Positions 38,141 to 50,587 of a stretch of DNA of 64,000 bases are shown here, in pieces. This stretch comes from Scortum barcoo (lineage: Eukaryota > Chordata > Actinopteri > Centrarchiformes > Terapontidae): positions 11,434,940-11,498,939 of the forward strand of contig CM041550.1 in the NCBI GenBank assembly GCA_023238725.1, given 5' to 3'. The notes beneath the pieces are model-generated. The model made no database searches, was not told the DNA's origin, and saw nothing but the letters and a program-made list of their open reading frames with translations. Each line of letters opens with the position of its first letter. Position 1 is the stretch's first letter. A program made the translations under genes and the position numbers.

Positions 38141-39455
38141 TTAATCACAGATTGATCCACTCACCACTTTACATTACTTAACCCTGAAACTGGACGAAAA
38201 CCAAGGAGGAAGTTGCTCGACTCTCCTTAAATTAAAGCCGAGGTAGTTTGCAAAATTTGCTGGTCCTTCACACAAACCTCATTTCCTTCATTTCCAAGCA
38301 CCAGCAGGTATCAAACTTTCTGAGAACTGAACAGCCCGACCCTGAAGGCATCCCTTTGCTCGGTGTCTTCTTTCCATTTCTAGATTCCCACTTTACAAGC
38401 TTAAATGTCTACTTAATATGCTTTAATGCCTGCTCTTTAGAGCCAGGGAGCACTTCATCACTTTTATACACCTTTATATAACACACTGTTAACTAGCAAT
38501 GCCTTATGGAACAGCTTGTCTTGCAGCTGGAAGGCGCCTCCATGGCATGATGGAGGTACCTGTTCACCATTCACAATGAGACAGTAAAATGGGAATAGAG
38601 GCCTCTGCATACTGCTGCTGTCTATATCAGTCAATGATGAATATTCATGAATCACAGTGTCATGACATGCTCTGTAATTGGCAGCAACATTAGTAATGAC
38701 ACTGCTGGTATCAAGTCCCTGCATATTCATGTGGTGGGGCAATATTTCCTTCTGGTGCTGTTTTTTTTTCTCTCTTCCTGAAAGTGAAAATGTATTCTGA
38801 AGCTGCAGGTGTCCCTGGTGCCACAATCAATTGCTGGCTGGATTGTGCCCCAGTGAAAATCAGACAAACCATTAGTTTCTTTGTCAATCTCTTTGATTAA
38901 TAATATATCCGAATTATAAAAGGTTGGGAGGACTCTAAATAGTGTAAAATGGGTCTTTTTCATAATAGTTATGAATGCCGGCCTTAGGGACTCCTTTATA
39001 CCATGTCATTGCTGCTGGCTTTTGGGCATTAAAAAGTCAGATTTACTGATGACTTTTGCTTAAAAAGTAACCAAATGATTTAATTACATCCAGTTTATCT
39101 CTTACCCAGGTTGTTTGAGGCGTGAGCAGATTTAGCCGCCTGCTCATCAAGGTTACACGTCGATACTGGGAGCACTGTGGCAGATTTCTCTTCATACTGG
39201 AATTTGCTGCGACTCCATTTCAGCCCCACAAAAGTGTCCTAGAGTGGATGATGAGGGAATTGGATAAAGCTTTGCCTAAGCTGCCCGGCTTTCTCCTCTG
39301 AGCAGCTGGATGGGAGGATTTTTCTCCTCGTGGCTTCAGTTTAGTGCAATGCAGCATTAGACTGTGGTGCAAGGAGGCAGACCTGCTCCTGGACCAGTGC
39401 AAGGTGCCGTATTTGAAATGGTCACAGTCATAGGCAAATCACTGGTAATGGTGTA
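38141..39455. other. Intergenic region, nothing recognised
   Basis: No coding exon or repeat with clear borders; open frames are short and unfamiliar. Confidence 0.5.
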
Positions 39456-40208
39456 AGTGGTGCAAGAAGTATTAAGCATCTCTACTGAAGTAAAAGAATG
39501 AACACAACAATGTATAAATACTCCATTACAAAAAGTCCTTATTCAAAATCCTACCAAAGTACAAAAATATCACCAGTGATATGTACTTCAAGTACCAGAG
39601 TAAAAGTTACTCCGCTGCTGATGGAACTGATGTATAATATATGACTGTATTAGATTACTAATACAAATGCATCACTTTGTAAGTAAGGATTTAGTGTTGT
39701 ATCTGGTCAAGATCTTGTTTTGACTATTTTATATACAGTTAGGTGGTTTGATCCACTGGATCCTAACCGAGGCCTCCTCCAAATTGTCACATGATCTAAG
39801 GGGTCTAAGGGGTCATGAGAAGAAAAATGGAAAAGTAAAGGAGTTCCAATACATAAATCTGTCTTGTTTTTTTCTCTATTTCAACTTTGAATCAACTTTG
39901 ATTTTTGAGAAATATTGGATAGTTTGACCTCTTTGGACCTTAAACAGTTATTTAACGGTAAAAAAGTTGCAAACTGCTGGTTTAATCTTGCATTGCATTT
40001 TATAACCTTATCACATTGTTACGTTATTATCACGTTGTTTTATGCAAACCATAGCTGTAAAATAAATGTAGTGGATAGAAGAAATACACTTGTGTATGAG
40101 TTGTAGTGGTAAATAAGCACAGTGTGAAGTACCTTAAACTATCTTATATTTGAACATATATAAAGTATGGTAGTTTGAGTAGATATGCTTAGTAACTTTC
40201 CACCACTG
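39456..40208 (-). repeat. hAT-like non-autonomous element, near full length
   Basis: The left edge AAGTGGTGCAAGAAGTATTA and right edge AACTTTCCACCACTG form diverged inverted ends. Inside are AATACTCCATTACAAAAAGT, CAAAATCCTACCAAAGTACA and ATGTACTTCAAGTACCAGAG, the reverse complement of the unit at 19680-20059. Length about 750 bp. It lies directly upstream of the first gpd2 exon. Confidence 0.55.
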
Positions 40209-40414
40209 CATGTTTCCTTCATAACTTTCCTGCAGACTTTGGGAAAACTAAGAAAAGATAAGATGTATAAATTCTGAATGCTGCTTAACAACCACACTCA
40301 TGCAGTTTGTTTCAGCAATGTATTACTCACGCTGCAATCTGTGCTCTTCTTTGCTCTTCTTTTCCCTCTTTTTTTCCTGTTGATCACCAACTGAGCTGTA
40401 TCTGTGCATTGCAG

Positions 40415-40524
40415 GAGGAGGAATGGCATTCCACAAGGCAGTAATGGGAACTGCTGTCACTGCTAGAGCAGGCTTGTTTGCATTTTACAGCCTTGCTCGG
40501 CTGGCAGAAAACAAGACAAAACAG
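40415..40524 (+). pseudogene. gpd2: gpd2 pseudogene, first coding exon (N-terminus)
   Basis: The acceptor is GCATTGCAG, the ATG is at 40423, and the donor is ACAAAACAG|GTGAGA. It has exactly 34 codons in phase 0, the same as the first coding exon of human GPD2. It reads MAFHKAVMGTAVTARAG and ends KTKQ (human MAFQKAVKGT ... RRKQ). The signal/membrane segment has drifted: the usual GGGALATVLGLSQFA region reads ARAGLFAFYSLARLA. The exon itself is unbroken. Confidence 0.8.
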
Positions 40525-41271
40525 GTGAGATTCTCTCAAGTGTTGCAGAGAAATGCTCAGTGTACTGTGTTGTTTACGAAGTCTTAGTGACATAATTAAA
40601 AGTCCTCAGAGTACATATATTGAATAAAAAATAATAGGTGGGCTATAGTCAGAAATGGATGGTACTTGTATGAATCACCCACCATAAATGGGATAAATAA
40701 TAAGGAGCTACTCAGGGAGTAATTGTAGTTTTTTTGCACTCGATTCATTCTTGTCTCTTCCTAACAGATGGCAGATTGTATGGTGCCTCTGAAATGTGTA
40801 CACAACTAACAGTCGCAGAGATGGATGTCATTTGTCTTTTTCCATTTTGCTTATTTTGAGATAATCCTGTGCCATCATTCTCTTTACTAAGTACATGTCT
40901 TGCAATTAGTCAAGTTTGCTTGTTAACATGTCTCAGTGCAGCCCGTCTGCGTGCCACATGCAGATTTTGTGATTAATCTGGAAAGACAATATTTTGAAAT
41001 GTTATTGGGAGTGGAATATAAATAAGCATGTGATGTATTGTTTTTTATTGCATGATGGTGTCTGACAGCTTTGTCACAGAAAATGCATGGCTCCGTTTTT
41101 CCTAAATCCATCATGAGGAATATAAAGACATATGCATAATAATGAAACACATTTATTAATGTGTACTGTCCCCTGGAGTCACATGACAATGAAATGGATG
41201 ACTAGTTTTATTCTGCATGGATGCTATGAGACCATGTTTTGCATGTGGAGGTGGCTGAACAGGTAAAAAAA

Positions 41272-41388
41272 CATCATGGATACATGGATGAGCTCCCATC
41301 CAGAGGAGCTCACATAGTGGCCTGACGAAGGTCTTGCAGGAGTTTGATGGGTTCATCGTTGGAAGAGGAGCCGCTGACTCAGGTTAGA
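41272..41388 (+). pseudogene. gpd2: gpd2 pseudogene, broken FAD-binding exon remnant
   Basis: One frame reads DELPSRGAHIVA then TGA at 41323-41325 (human REPPSREAQLLT). A shifted frame from 41340 reads EFDGFIVGRGAADSG then TAG at 41385 (human EFDILVIGGGATGSG). The Rossmann glycine motif is GRGAAD instead of GGGATG, so the last glycine is Asp. The following residues (CALDAVTRG in human) are gone. Two matching pieces in the right order between the flanking exons make the assignment convincing. Confidence 0.75.
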
Positions 41389-42643
41389 TCTGCTCAGTGG
41401 GAGTAAGTTGCTTTTGTCCTCTGCTTTGTACATTTAGTTTGAGTCCACCAGTTGTTTGTGTGAGCTTTACTGTTCAGCACAACCTCATACTTGTACTAAT
41501 ACAGACAAGGAAGGAAGGCTCTTTTCAATTTTTCGTGTTTCTCCAACCCCTTAAACCACAAGTGGTGATACTGTATTATTTATTAAGCCAAAAACCAGCA
41601 ACTGATCAATCTCACAACTGTCAGTCCCCAGTAACTTGGTCCATGTGCTTTACTTGTTTTATACCAAATGATGACTTAAAAATCTTGTGAACTTGTTTGG
41701 GTTTCATGAGCAAAAGAGCTAATTAATCCCACTTTTTCCTCCAGCACCAGCTCCCATCTTTTCTTGGAGAGCGGCTTTTTGAGAGGATTTTTCATGGCAG
41801 ACTCTTGTTCAGTCGCCGCTTGCAGCCACAAATGGGCATTCTCCATCCTGATGTTGCATAACCTCCTTGCCATTGTGATGGAGTCGCTTCCAAGCCCCCT
41901 CTCTGGGGCTTGATCTGTAAAGCGCTTCACACGTCTGCTATGAAGTCCAGAGCAGCAGCGTGTTTAGAGTGGGAGGATTTCTCCCCTTAACAAGTCTATG
42001 GGCTTTAGTCCAATAACCCAAAAAAAAAAGAATGATAACTCTTTTGTTTTCTTCCAATGAGCGAGAGTGTCCTCTTGTGGTTACCATTACATACCAAATC
42101 AATTATCTATGCTGCTGGTCGGAGGCTTCTTTAATGTGTTTTGCCCGTTTTATTTACTGGGGTTGTCTAATGGCGATGTAGAGGGGGTATCTAAACCCTT
42201 TCTTCTAATCCTCAGTTATTCTTCCTTTCTTCTTCTCAAAACTGAGATTTACAGACCATCTGGGACAGCAAAGAAGCTTCTAATAGGCAAAGTAAAGAGC
42301 GATTTTAGTGTTATAAATGTTATGAAAGTCATATGATTTCCCTCAAATACGTTTAAAAAAAATACATTTGTGTATTTTATATGTTTATTTTCTAGATTTC
42401 TGTTCGGTTTCTATAACCCCACACTGAAAACACACCGTTCCTTTTTTGAGATCTGTGCTGTCACACTGGTGGAAATGATTGTTTTTTTTAACCAATGGAA
42501 TATGTATGGCCTCACAATATTGTTCTCGTCATGAATATTACAGTGGAAAGTTGTGCATATGTGAATAGCATCTGGATCCATTCTAAAGATTTGGGACAAT
42601 AAGTATCCAAATGTTGATGTGTTTCCTTGGCTCCTATTGTCAG

Positions 42644-42768
42644 ATCTCAAAACTGCCCTTGTGCGGGGAGACGATTTCTCATCAGGCTCTAGCAGCCGGA
42701 GCACCGAGCTCATTCATGGAGGAGTCCGATATCTACAGAAAGCCATCATGAAATTGGATTACAAACAG
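42644..42768 (+). pseudogene. gpd2: gpd2 pseudogene, exon LKTALV...VRYLQKAIMKLD
   Basis: 125 bp with acceptor TATTGTCAG and donor AAACAG|GTAAAT; length and phase are identical to the human exon. It reads LKTALVRGDDFSSGSSSRST then ELIHGGVRYLQKAIMKLDYK. The frame is open, but conserved residues are changed: VERDD is VRGDD (loss of the acidic residue expected to hold the FAD ribose) and STKLIHGG is STELIHGG. Confidence 0.85.
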
Positions 42769-44679
42769 GTAAATGCTTCATTTTTTCTCTGCAGCTGACA
42801 CTTATCCGCAGAATTCCTGGTCCCTCTGGTCATATTGCTTTATTTACCCTCCCATGTTCATTTTTCATTCACGGGAAGCAGTGACATGTTTGCCTTGAAT
42901 GACTGCCTGCCTGGAATTTTCTGAAGTTATTTTAAAGAATTCTCACAACTTAGCAGACCTCTGTTGTGATCATGTTGGGGATTAATTCATAAAATTATCC
43001 CTCAGTAATAGGCGGAATGAAGCCTACGTGTCCTCCTTTTGTCTGCGAATTGTTTAAGACGAGGCACCCAGGTTCAAACTGAAATGTCACCATTTTCTGT
43101 TACATTTCACAGTATATGAGAAACCTCATTATTCTCAGCTTGTGTTTTCTTTAGGAGCCTTATTTTGCTATCTGTGTGAACATACGAGGGTCCTGGAGGT
43201 GAGCAGCAGAAGAGACCAATTAGTGTGATTGCAGGAAATGCAACTGCCTAGTCAGCAGCTCGACAGTAAAATGTAGGCTGCAGTACGTGTCTTGGATCAA
43301 ATGGGGCAAATTAAAGCAGTTTTTTGGAACTGACTTCAAGTTACAGTAATATTTACCCCAAAATCTAATTCAGGTGTTAAAATCAACGAATAACTAATGA
43401 AAGTGCAGGAAATTAAATTTTGGTCCTTTTATTAAAGACGTAAAATGTTCTGGTAAGAGCAGGACAAGGTAAACTGTAATAGGTCATTGCTCCCATTCAA
43501 ACATTTGCACAGATTATATTTAATTTTACTACTTTAAGAATCTAGATAAAGGCTGAAATCAAGTTAGAATTCAAGTTAGAGCTGAAACTATATGTGGATT
43601 AAGTCACTGGCATAAAATTCACTTGGTCCAGTTTCCTACATGTGAATTATTGGTGGTTTTCTTTGCTTTCAGTGATTATAACAAATGAATCTACAGATTT
43701 GATTGGATTAAAAAATACTTTTGGTGATATTAATTTGGAAACTCTCATGGACATTTTCCCAGTTTTGTGTTGTGGAGCAGTGGATTGATTAATCAAGAAA
43801 AAAAGAAAAAAAAATTAATTAATTAGTTCAGTTCTAATTACACAGATTTTTTTCTGATCTGCTCCATTTTCATCATCCTCTCCTCTAGTCGTGATATTGT
43901 GAAATGAGCCCACGACCTATCCATGTCTGATCCAGTTGATTGACCGTCACACCCATCTTTCAGTACGCTTATCCACAACGCTTCAGGTGTACAAGGAAAA
44001 CCTCATTTCACCTATTCTCTGATCATTTTTCACCTCATATACCAGAAAAAAAAGCAGTAAACCTTTCTCTTGATAAAGGCATGGAGTTGAGAAGATGGAG
44101 AAGTTCAGCCCGGTGGTAGTAAACTTTACAATCACCTTTGGGCTGCGAGGCCCATTGAAGTGTGAGGCAAAGGAAGAGTGGTCCATGGCATCTCTGCACC
44201 ATCTCGCCTTTGCTCTCTCAGACTTGGGTGAACTCCGGGGCCTTGATTTGATTTGTGCAGCCTTGAATCATAAGCTTTAATTGCACCTGACATTTAAAGC
44301 TTCTCTCTGGTATTTAAAGCAGTGTACAGGTGTGGCTCATTACTGAGAGGGGGATAGGAGATTTTCTGATTTCTCTCTCATTGCTGGGCCCTGGCAGCGT
44401 CTTAACTCATCACGCTGCCTGTCACCATCCCGGAACCCCTCCTTCACTCGTACAAAGCCATATCTGACCCGACCATCATCAGTCAAACCAGAGTTCAACC
44501 CTATCATAAAGTGAAGTCCTTTTTAGCGACGCAAACACCGTCACAGAGAAGGAAGCTGCAGATAGTGTCACAGGAAATAAAGGAGTGCGACTCTTTGGCA
44601 ACATGTGATCCACGACACAGGTTTGCAACCCTGCAGATGCTTTTTTGTTTTTTTCTGGTATTGCAAGGTGGTGCGTCTC

Positions 44680-44730
44680 CTCCATGCTCTGTGAAAGGCA
44701 ACCCGGTGGGAGGCATTGTTTATCATGATG
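44680..44730 (+). pseudogene. gpd2: gpd2 pseudogene, 3' end of exon ...VGAIVYYDG
   Basis: The frame reads NPVGGIVYHD at 44700-44729 (human DKLVGAIVYYDG), preceded by a recognisable CCATGCT for the PML codons and probably a small insertion. The expected donor after GATG is absent (TTCAGA follows). The 5' part of this exon is not recognisable. Confidence 0.6.
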
Positions 44731-46689
44731 TTCAGAGCCTTTAACAATATATAGTGTGCCGTACGCATTACTATGCACCATAACAGTGTATGAATCACTT
44801 TGTGCAATGTTAAAAATTACAGCACTTATCACAGCTGGAGGCGCAGCATCTGACTACAAATTGTCGAAATCTAAATCTCTCTCAAGTGATTGCGAAACTT
44901 GTTTCCTCGTGTCTTACATGAACAACAAGTGTGAGGAATGCATTTTTAGTGATTTGACTTTTAGAACAACAGATATTTGCTCTGCAGCGATAAAAGAATT
45001 TTTTTTTTCAGAAGTAACACATGAACGAAGCTAAATGCAAATTTGAAGGCCTCTTTATTGTCATTAACAGTGAAAACACATAAGACAAACATAAAACATC
45101 AACAACAAACATCCTTGTGCATTTTTGGAAAAATTAGTTATTATTAAAATAAGAGCAGCACCAACAAGATGTCTAGACCACAGTCTGTTTGGCAACTGGA
45201 GGAAAAAATATAATTAAATCCACATTTTTTATTATTATTTGTCAGTGGTTTTAAATTCTAGATCCTACCTTACATGAGTAAAATATCTTGTGTCCCACAC
45301 AGCCGTGTAATTGATGTCTATGTGAGCGTAAACAAATTAGAAACAGCATTTTTTAAAACACAAAATAGCCAGTAGGCATCGCGTTCCAACCAGTCCCAGG
45401 ATCCACCTTTCTCCAGGCTATATGTGCCTCGTGTTGGCATCAGAAAAACAAAGCATATGTTGATTGTTAGCCAGGGTGTACATAGCATGTCCTGTTCACT
45501 CAAGGTCTCCCTTGTAGCTGCAAACTCCCAACTTTGTTTCTCTAGGCTATCTGTCAGACTTCATTTAGCATTTGAGGATATGTGGATTCCCATGTACTGC
45601 AAAAAGGCAACGTACTTCTGAGGGAATACAGCCACTATCTGAGCAGTGATCTGTCAACCTTATTCATTTAGCAGAAGTAAGTAGGAGAGGGGGGTATTTT
45701 ACATGAGCTATTTATATTTGTTCAGGTTTATAATACTTGTACTTCTTTAAAGCAGCAAAATCTGAGAAAGGAATATTAAAAGCTATGGTTAGACTTTTGT
45801 AATATTAATAGGATTTTGAATTCTACCATTATTAGTGTATAAAGACAAAAGAATAAGAGAATTAAAAACACAACACCACTTACGTGTATTTAATTTTTCC
45901 TCAAGCTGTCTTTTCTACCCCTTTTTCCTATACGCAACTGGGTACATTATGGCAGTGACATTTTCTGTCCTGACCTTCTTTACTGGGGATCGGGCTTTGA
46001 CTGCTTGGGTTCATCTCCTCAGGATTTTTCAAGCCATCATGGTCAGACAGTTTCAACATGTAGACATTCTTTAGCCTTAGAAGACGCAGCCTTTGCAAAT
46101 ATAAAATTTCATATCAAATGACGAACAGATTGTCAGCCCCCACACGCGTGTATGTCACGCAGTTAAATGTTACCATAAAGGAACCTGATAAACTCTTTAC
46201 ATTTACACATGTCAGGCGTCGTCTAAATATTCTGTATTATCATATGCGTTATAGATACTAAGCCACAGATACTTCTAGTCCATTAAATTAAAACTTTTTT
46301 TTACTTTTAAGGAAATATTGTGCTTTTGTTGCGTGTTCAACTGTGCCTTCTTCCTCTTTGTGCTGGAGGAGTAATTGACAAAAGCATCTGGGATAATAAC
46401 TTCATCTCCCACTGTACCTGTAACAATTTAATTGGACAAGTCAGCCCAGCCAAGCATCTCTGGCTCTATGACTGGGAGACATGAAATTCATTGTCATTAT
46501 TGTCCCTGTCATTTTGCAGCATTTTGTCCAGCCGCAGAGTTCCTCTCACTCCACTGAGTTTTGTACCTCCAGGAGGCTTGAACGAGTGTGAGCTGAGCGG
46601 AGGTAGGGGTGGGATGGGGAGGGGAGGGGAGGAAGAAGAGGGGTTTTGGGGGGGGGTTTGCTCCTGTTCCTCCAGGGAGCTTTGATGCT

Positions 46690-46880
46690 CATTTAGCTCT
46701 GCTCTGTCATTCGGCCATTTTGGCTTTTTAATTGCTGATGATAATTATCATCATCATTATTGTTATCTTCATCAGTGTGTCAGGTTGTTATAGCCACGCT
46801 TTGCCGTTCATTCATAAATCCCAGTGCCGCGATCTGACTAATCCTCGAATTCCTGACATTTAATGTAGTATTAATGCTCC
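46690..46880. promoter_or_regulatory. Candidate conserved element with 18-bp palindrome
   Basis: The perfect palindrome TGATGATAATTATCATCA (46736-46753) lies within non-repetitive sequence rich in ATTA cores, between gpd2 pseudogene exons. Could be a regulatory element that outlived the host gene. Confidence 0.25.
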
Positions 46881-48412
46881 TGTTCTTTGCCCGGTGCCAA
46901 TCTGTGACAGGCTCACAACAGAGAGCTGTGAATCACTGGGTCAAGGGTCATTGAGAGGCTCAGCAATCACCATGGATCAGACACTGCCCACTGGTGCCGG
47001 CCCCCTCCCCCCCCTTCAAGCCTGGGCTGCGTGCGCTTGTGTGTGTGCTTGTGTATGTGCTTGTGTATGCATGTGCACACACACCACCAGTGGCATAAGT
47101 TTGCTAACCACATACTATAATGGTCACATTCACCCTACAGAGATGAAGAAGTGGATTCCACGGTCTTCCTAATACATCATGGCAGGGTGCATACTCTTGT
47201 ATGTAATTCATTCTAAAATGTGGCCTTTAAATCTGTTGTTTTCTTGTTTTTTTTACTTTTTGCTTTCAATTTATTTATTTATTTCCCGTAGTGGGGGAAT
47301 GGCTTCCAGCATGTCGTAGCATTAAGCAGAGCCCACCAGCTAGCTAGCCTCAAGTCGCTCAAACGTAAAATAAATCAGGGCACAAAGGACCCTGCTCATT
47401 CCTGCAAAGTAGCAACATTTTCCCTGGCCAACAATGAGGACTTGAACTTACTTGGCAATAACAAATAGAAAGAAAGTCACCCGAGACACCAACATTAAAA
47501 GTGATTAATCATCTCTATTCTCTCTTTACTTTTGAACCAAGGGATTGTCTAGCAATAAATCTTCAAAGATGTACATAAGAATCACTTCCTAATGAAACAG
47601 GGCTTTGTTCATTTGTCACCTTTTAGACCCTTTCATTTAAATTACAAAACTTGTGACCTTGTGACTCTGAATATAGATCTCTGGTATTTTAGAGCTGAAG
47701 AGGGATTAATCCATAAATCTTGATATTAGATTTCTCTGTTCATTAAAAGGATTCTGCCAAGGGATCTTCAGTGAGAAAAGCAGATCAGCCGCTGTCAAGA
47801 GCTGTTTACCGTCATATTGACATATTGAAAAATGTGATTATCAGGAGTGGAAGTGATTGTTTTCAGTGGTCCTTTGATATGTGTGTGTGTGTGTTTTAAA
47901 TGTCTGCTGGTTTTTTGGTTTTTATTTCCATTTAACTTTGTAAAATGTGTAAAAACATGTAGATGGAAGCACAATAAAAAAATGCAATAAAATATATTAA
48001 TCGTAGCTGAGCATCCTCTAAAGGAATAACACAATATCAGGTGCTACACACAAAGGCAAAAAACACACTCAAACAACAGGTTCGTCAGCACGTACCTCGG
48101 CACTCTCAGTATATTTAAGGCTTTGATGCATCTGCTCCTTATCCCCGCATTCCCTGCCTTTTCCCGAGGAGCAGTTCCCCTTCCCAGTGCAGGAGAGGGG
48201 AGGGAGGGAAGGGGAGGCCGGGTGGCCCACTCTCAGGCCAAAGGGCCACTGTGGCTTTAAGTGTGCTCCTTGTGTGGCCAGAGCAGCCATCGCACTGATG
48301 CAAAGTGACAGGGACAGATGTGACATATCGGTTCCGACACACTTCCATACCACCAGTCACAGGCTCGGGGTGACTCACATCCCCCTGCTCTGGTCCTGTC
48401 CTCCCGCTGCAG

Positions 48413-48577
48413 GACAACACAACGATGCTCGAATGAACCTCGCCATCGCCCTCACTGCTGCCAGGTATGGGGCTGCCATAGCCAATTACACTGAAGTGGT
48501 GCACCTACTGAAGAGGGCAGACCCTCAGACGGGGAAAGAGAGGGTCTGCGGAGCGCACTGCGGGGATGTGATCACAG
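48413..48577 (+). pseudogene. gpd2: gpd2 pseudogene, intact exon QHNDARMNLAIALTAARYGA
   Basis: 165 bp, acceptor CGCTGCAG, donor ATCACAG|GTAAAT, phase and length equal to human. It reads QHNDARMNLAIALTAARYGA, then AIANYTEVVHLLKRADPQTG and KERVCGAHCGDVITG. This is the best preserved exon. Alone it looks functional; it is called a pseudogene from the state of its neighbours. Confidence 0.9.
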
Positions 48578-49559
48578 GTAAATCCAACAAAAGCCTGTTT
48601 CCTTCCTTCCTGCCTCACTCTGTTTCCCACTCTCTCTAGCTCTCACAACAGGGGCCCTCCCAGCACTTCTTACTCAGTGCTAGTTTGCACATAGTCATTG
48701 CACATCTAATGCAGGGGCTTTTAATATTTTATAAGCGTTTTATGGTGTGGAGGGCTGCTTCAGATCTTGTAGGGAGGAACATAAGACAGAATTAGCGTAC
48801 TCCAAATGGCCTTACTTACCTTTTAAATGTCATGCATAGGGCCGGCTTTGGAAGAATAAAGCAGTTAAGGGTAAAAGATGGTATTCAGAAACATTTCATG
48901 AATAACCAAGATTTGAGGATCTCAACACATGACCACCCCCTGATGTTTTAAAAGATGGAAGTGTGCTCTTGAAGGAGATGTCTCACTTTAATAATGTGAG
49001 AGGAGGGCCTCACATAGGGAGGGCTTAGACAAAAAGGATAATAGAAACAGTTTTGTCATCAGTTCTTTTTTCTTTTTGCCTTTTTTTTTTCTTCTATTTT
49101 TTTTCCCTCCCTCCTTACAAAAATACAACTTTTGACCTCACCATTCCTTTTCTCCTCTTCCTCTCTCTTAGCAGTGGCAGCATCACATGTCAAATTAGAA
49201 AAGGGTAGTCCATCATTCATCTTGTTGTCAAAACAGATCATTTGCTATCCTCATGGTATCTTTCCATTATATACTGTAGCTCGTCAACATCAAGCATCAC
49301 ATTAACAAACATTTCCCTTCCACAATTTCAAAAGGCTCCCTCAGTCACTGCCACTGAGCTACTCTGTGACACAAAGAGGCAAGAGGGAAATTAGGTATGT
49401 CTGTTTCCTATTAATTACAATCCTGGGAAGTCTCCCATGGACACACTCGAGCCACTCTATTACAGAGAGAGGGGGGCGTTCGCTGATAAATTAATAATCC
49501 GGCTTGTCACCAGCCACAGATGAATAGCCCCTGGTGATTGATGCTGTTTTCTTTCATAG

Positions 49560-49704
49560 GGCAGGAATTTGATGTCAGAGCCAAATGTGTTATCAATGCC
49601 ACGGGACCTTTTACAGACGTGCTGCGGAAAATGGATGATCAGAAGAACCCCGACATCTGTCAGCCCAGTGCTGGGGTGCACATCGTCATCCCGGGCTATT
49701 ACAG
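49560..49704 (+). pseudogene. gpd2: gpd2 pseudogene, intact exon GQEFDVRAKCVINATGPFTD
   Basis: 145 bp, acceptor CTTTCATAG, donor TATTACAG|GTAACT, phase and length equal to human. It reads GQEFDVRAKCVINATGPFTD, VLRKMDDQKNPDIC, QPSAGVHIVIPGYY. The NATGP motif of the FAD domain is kept. Confidence 0.9.
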
Positions 49705-50429
49705 GTAACTAACGGCGGGCCCCTACGTCTCTGTCACTGTCCCCCCTGTATCACCTGCTCCTTAGCGCTGCCGTCTCATCAGTTCATTAGCCAGCCGCCA
49801 GTAGAGACTCCTCAGCCTCTGGCCACAACAACCAGGCGACTGTCTGGCAGCTCTGTGGGTATGAGTGGCTCAGAGCAGGTGGAAATGAGCGCCACAGCCG
49901 AGGAGTGTCATGCCGTCGCGTAATCATTTTCTTAACTGTAAGAGAGGACCTATGTCTCTCGCATGTAATTTGGCGGCCCAGCCTGATCAAACATCATTTC
50001 CTCTTGTGGAGGTTGCAACTCCATTTTGATTGGATTCCTCTCTCTGCCTCGGCCAGAGCTGGGATTTCTGCTTTCTTGTTGATGCATGTTATTTGTGTTT
50101 GCAAGGGAGGAAGGCTACTCCTGTGACCCAGCCCTCCCCCTCAGCTATGCCTGTGTTAAATTGAGTCAGTGCCACGTGCATGTGTTTTAAACAGGACAAT
50201 ATGTGCACCCCGGGTTGAGGCTAGGGGAGCGGCGGCTGGAATTGAAACCAGCTGAATTAATCTCCTGGAAACAGCGCTGACAGGAGCCTGATTATGGGGT
50301 GTCCCTTCAACCAGCCCGGCCCGACTCGTGCCCTCCCCTCCCCAGCAGACCAAAGGTTAATGCAGTCTTCTTGTTTGTTCCCCTCCCTACCCCTGCTCCC
50401 ATGCACATAACACACACACACCTCTCCAG

Positions 50430-50587
50430 TCCCGACAGCATGGAGCTCCTGGATCCTGTCGCGTCATCCTCTTACTGGGAAAGGATGCCCGAACACACCC
50501 ACAGACAGCATGTCAGCCTTGTGGAGGAGGATATCAACTTCATGCTGACTGAAGTCCACAACAACTTCCTCAGCCTGGACATGAAAG
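50430..50587 (+). pseudogene. gpd2: gpd2 pseudogene, exon SPDSMELLDP with internal deletion
   Basis: The acceptor is CCTCTCCAG, the donor AAAG|GTGATT. Both ends match GPD2 (SPDSMELLDP; VEEDINFMLTEVHNN), but the exon is 158 bp against 194 in human, a net loss of 36 bp. In the middle the read-through frame is unrelated (SSSYWERMPEHTHRQHVS) while fragments of RVI..PWERM and TPTD appear in other frames, so several compensating indels occurred. The conserved AGTTDTPTD segment is destroyed. Confidence 0.85.

Noticed and set aside
43156..43199. Possible remnant of the gpd2 LPYYWVGIKLYDLV exon after a TTCTTTAG acceptor
   Set aside because: Only GCCTTATT and scattered bases match; the similarity is too weak to call.
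44395..44430. ATCACGCTGCCTGTC resembling codons of PIMLPVYK of gpd2
   Set aside because: The match is about 15 nt with no supporting flanking codons or splice sites.
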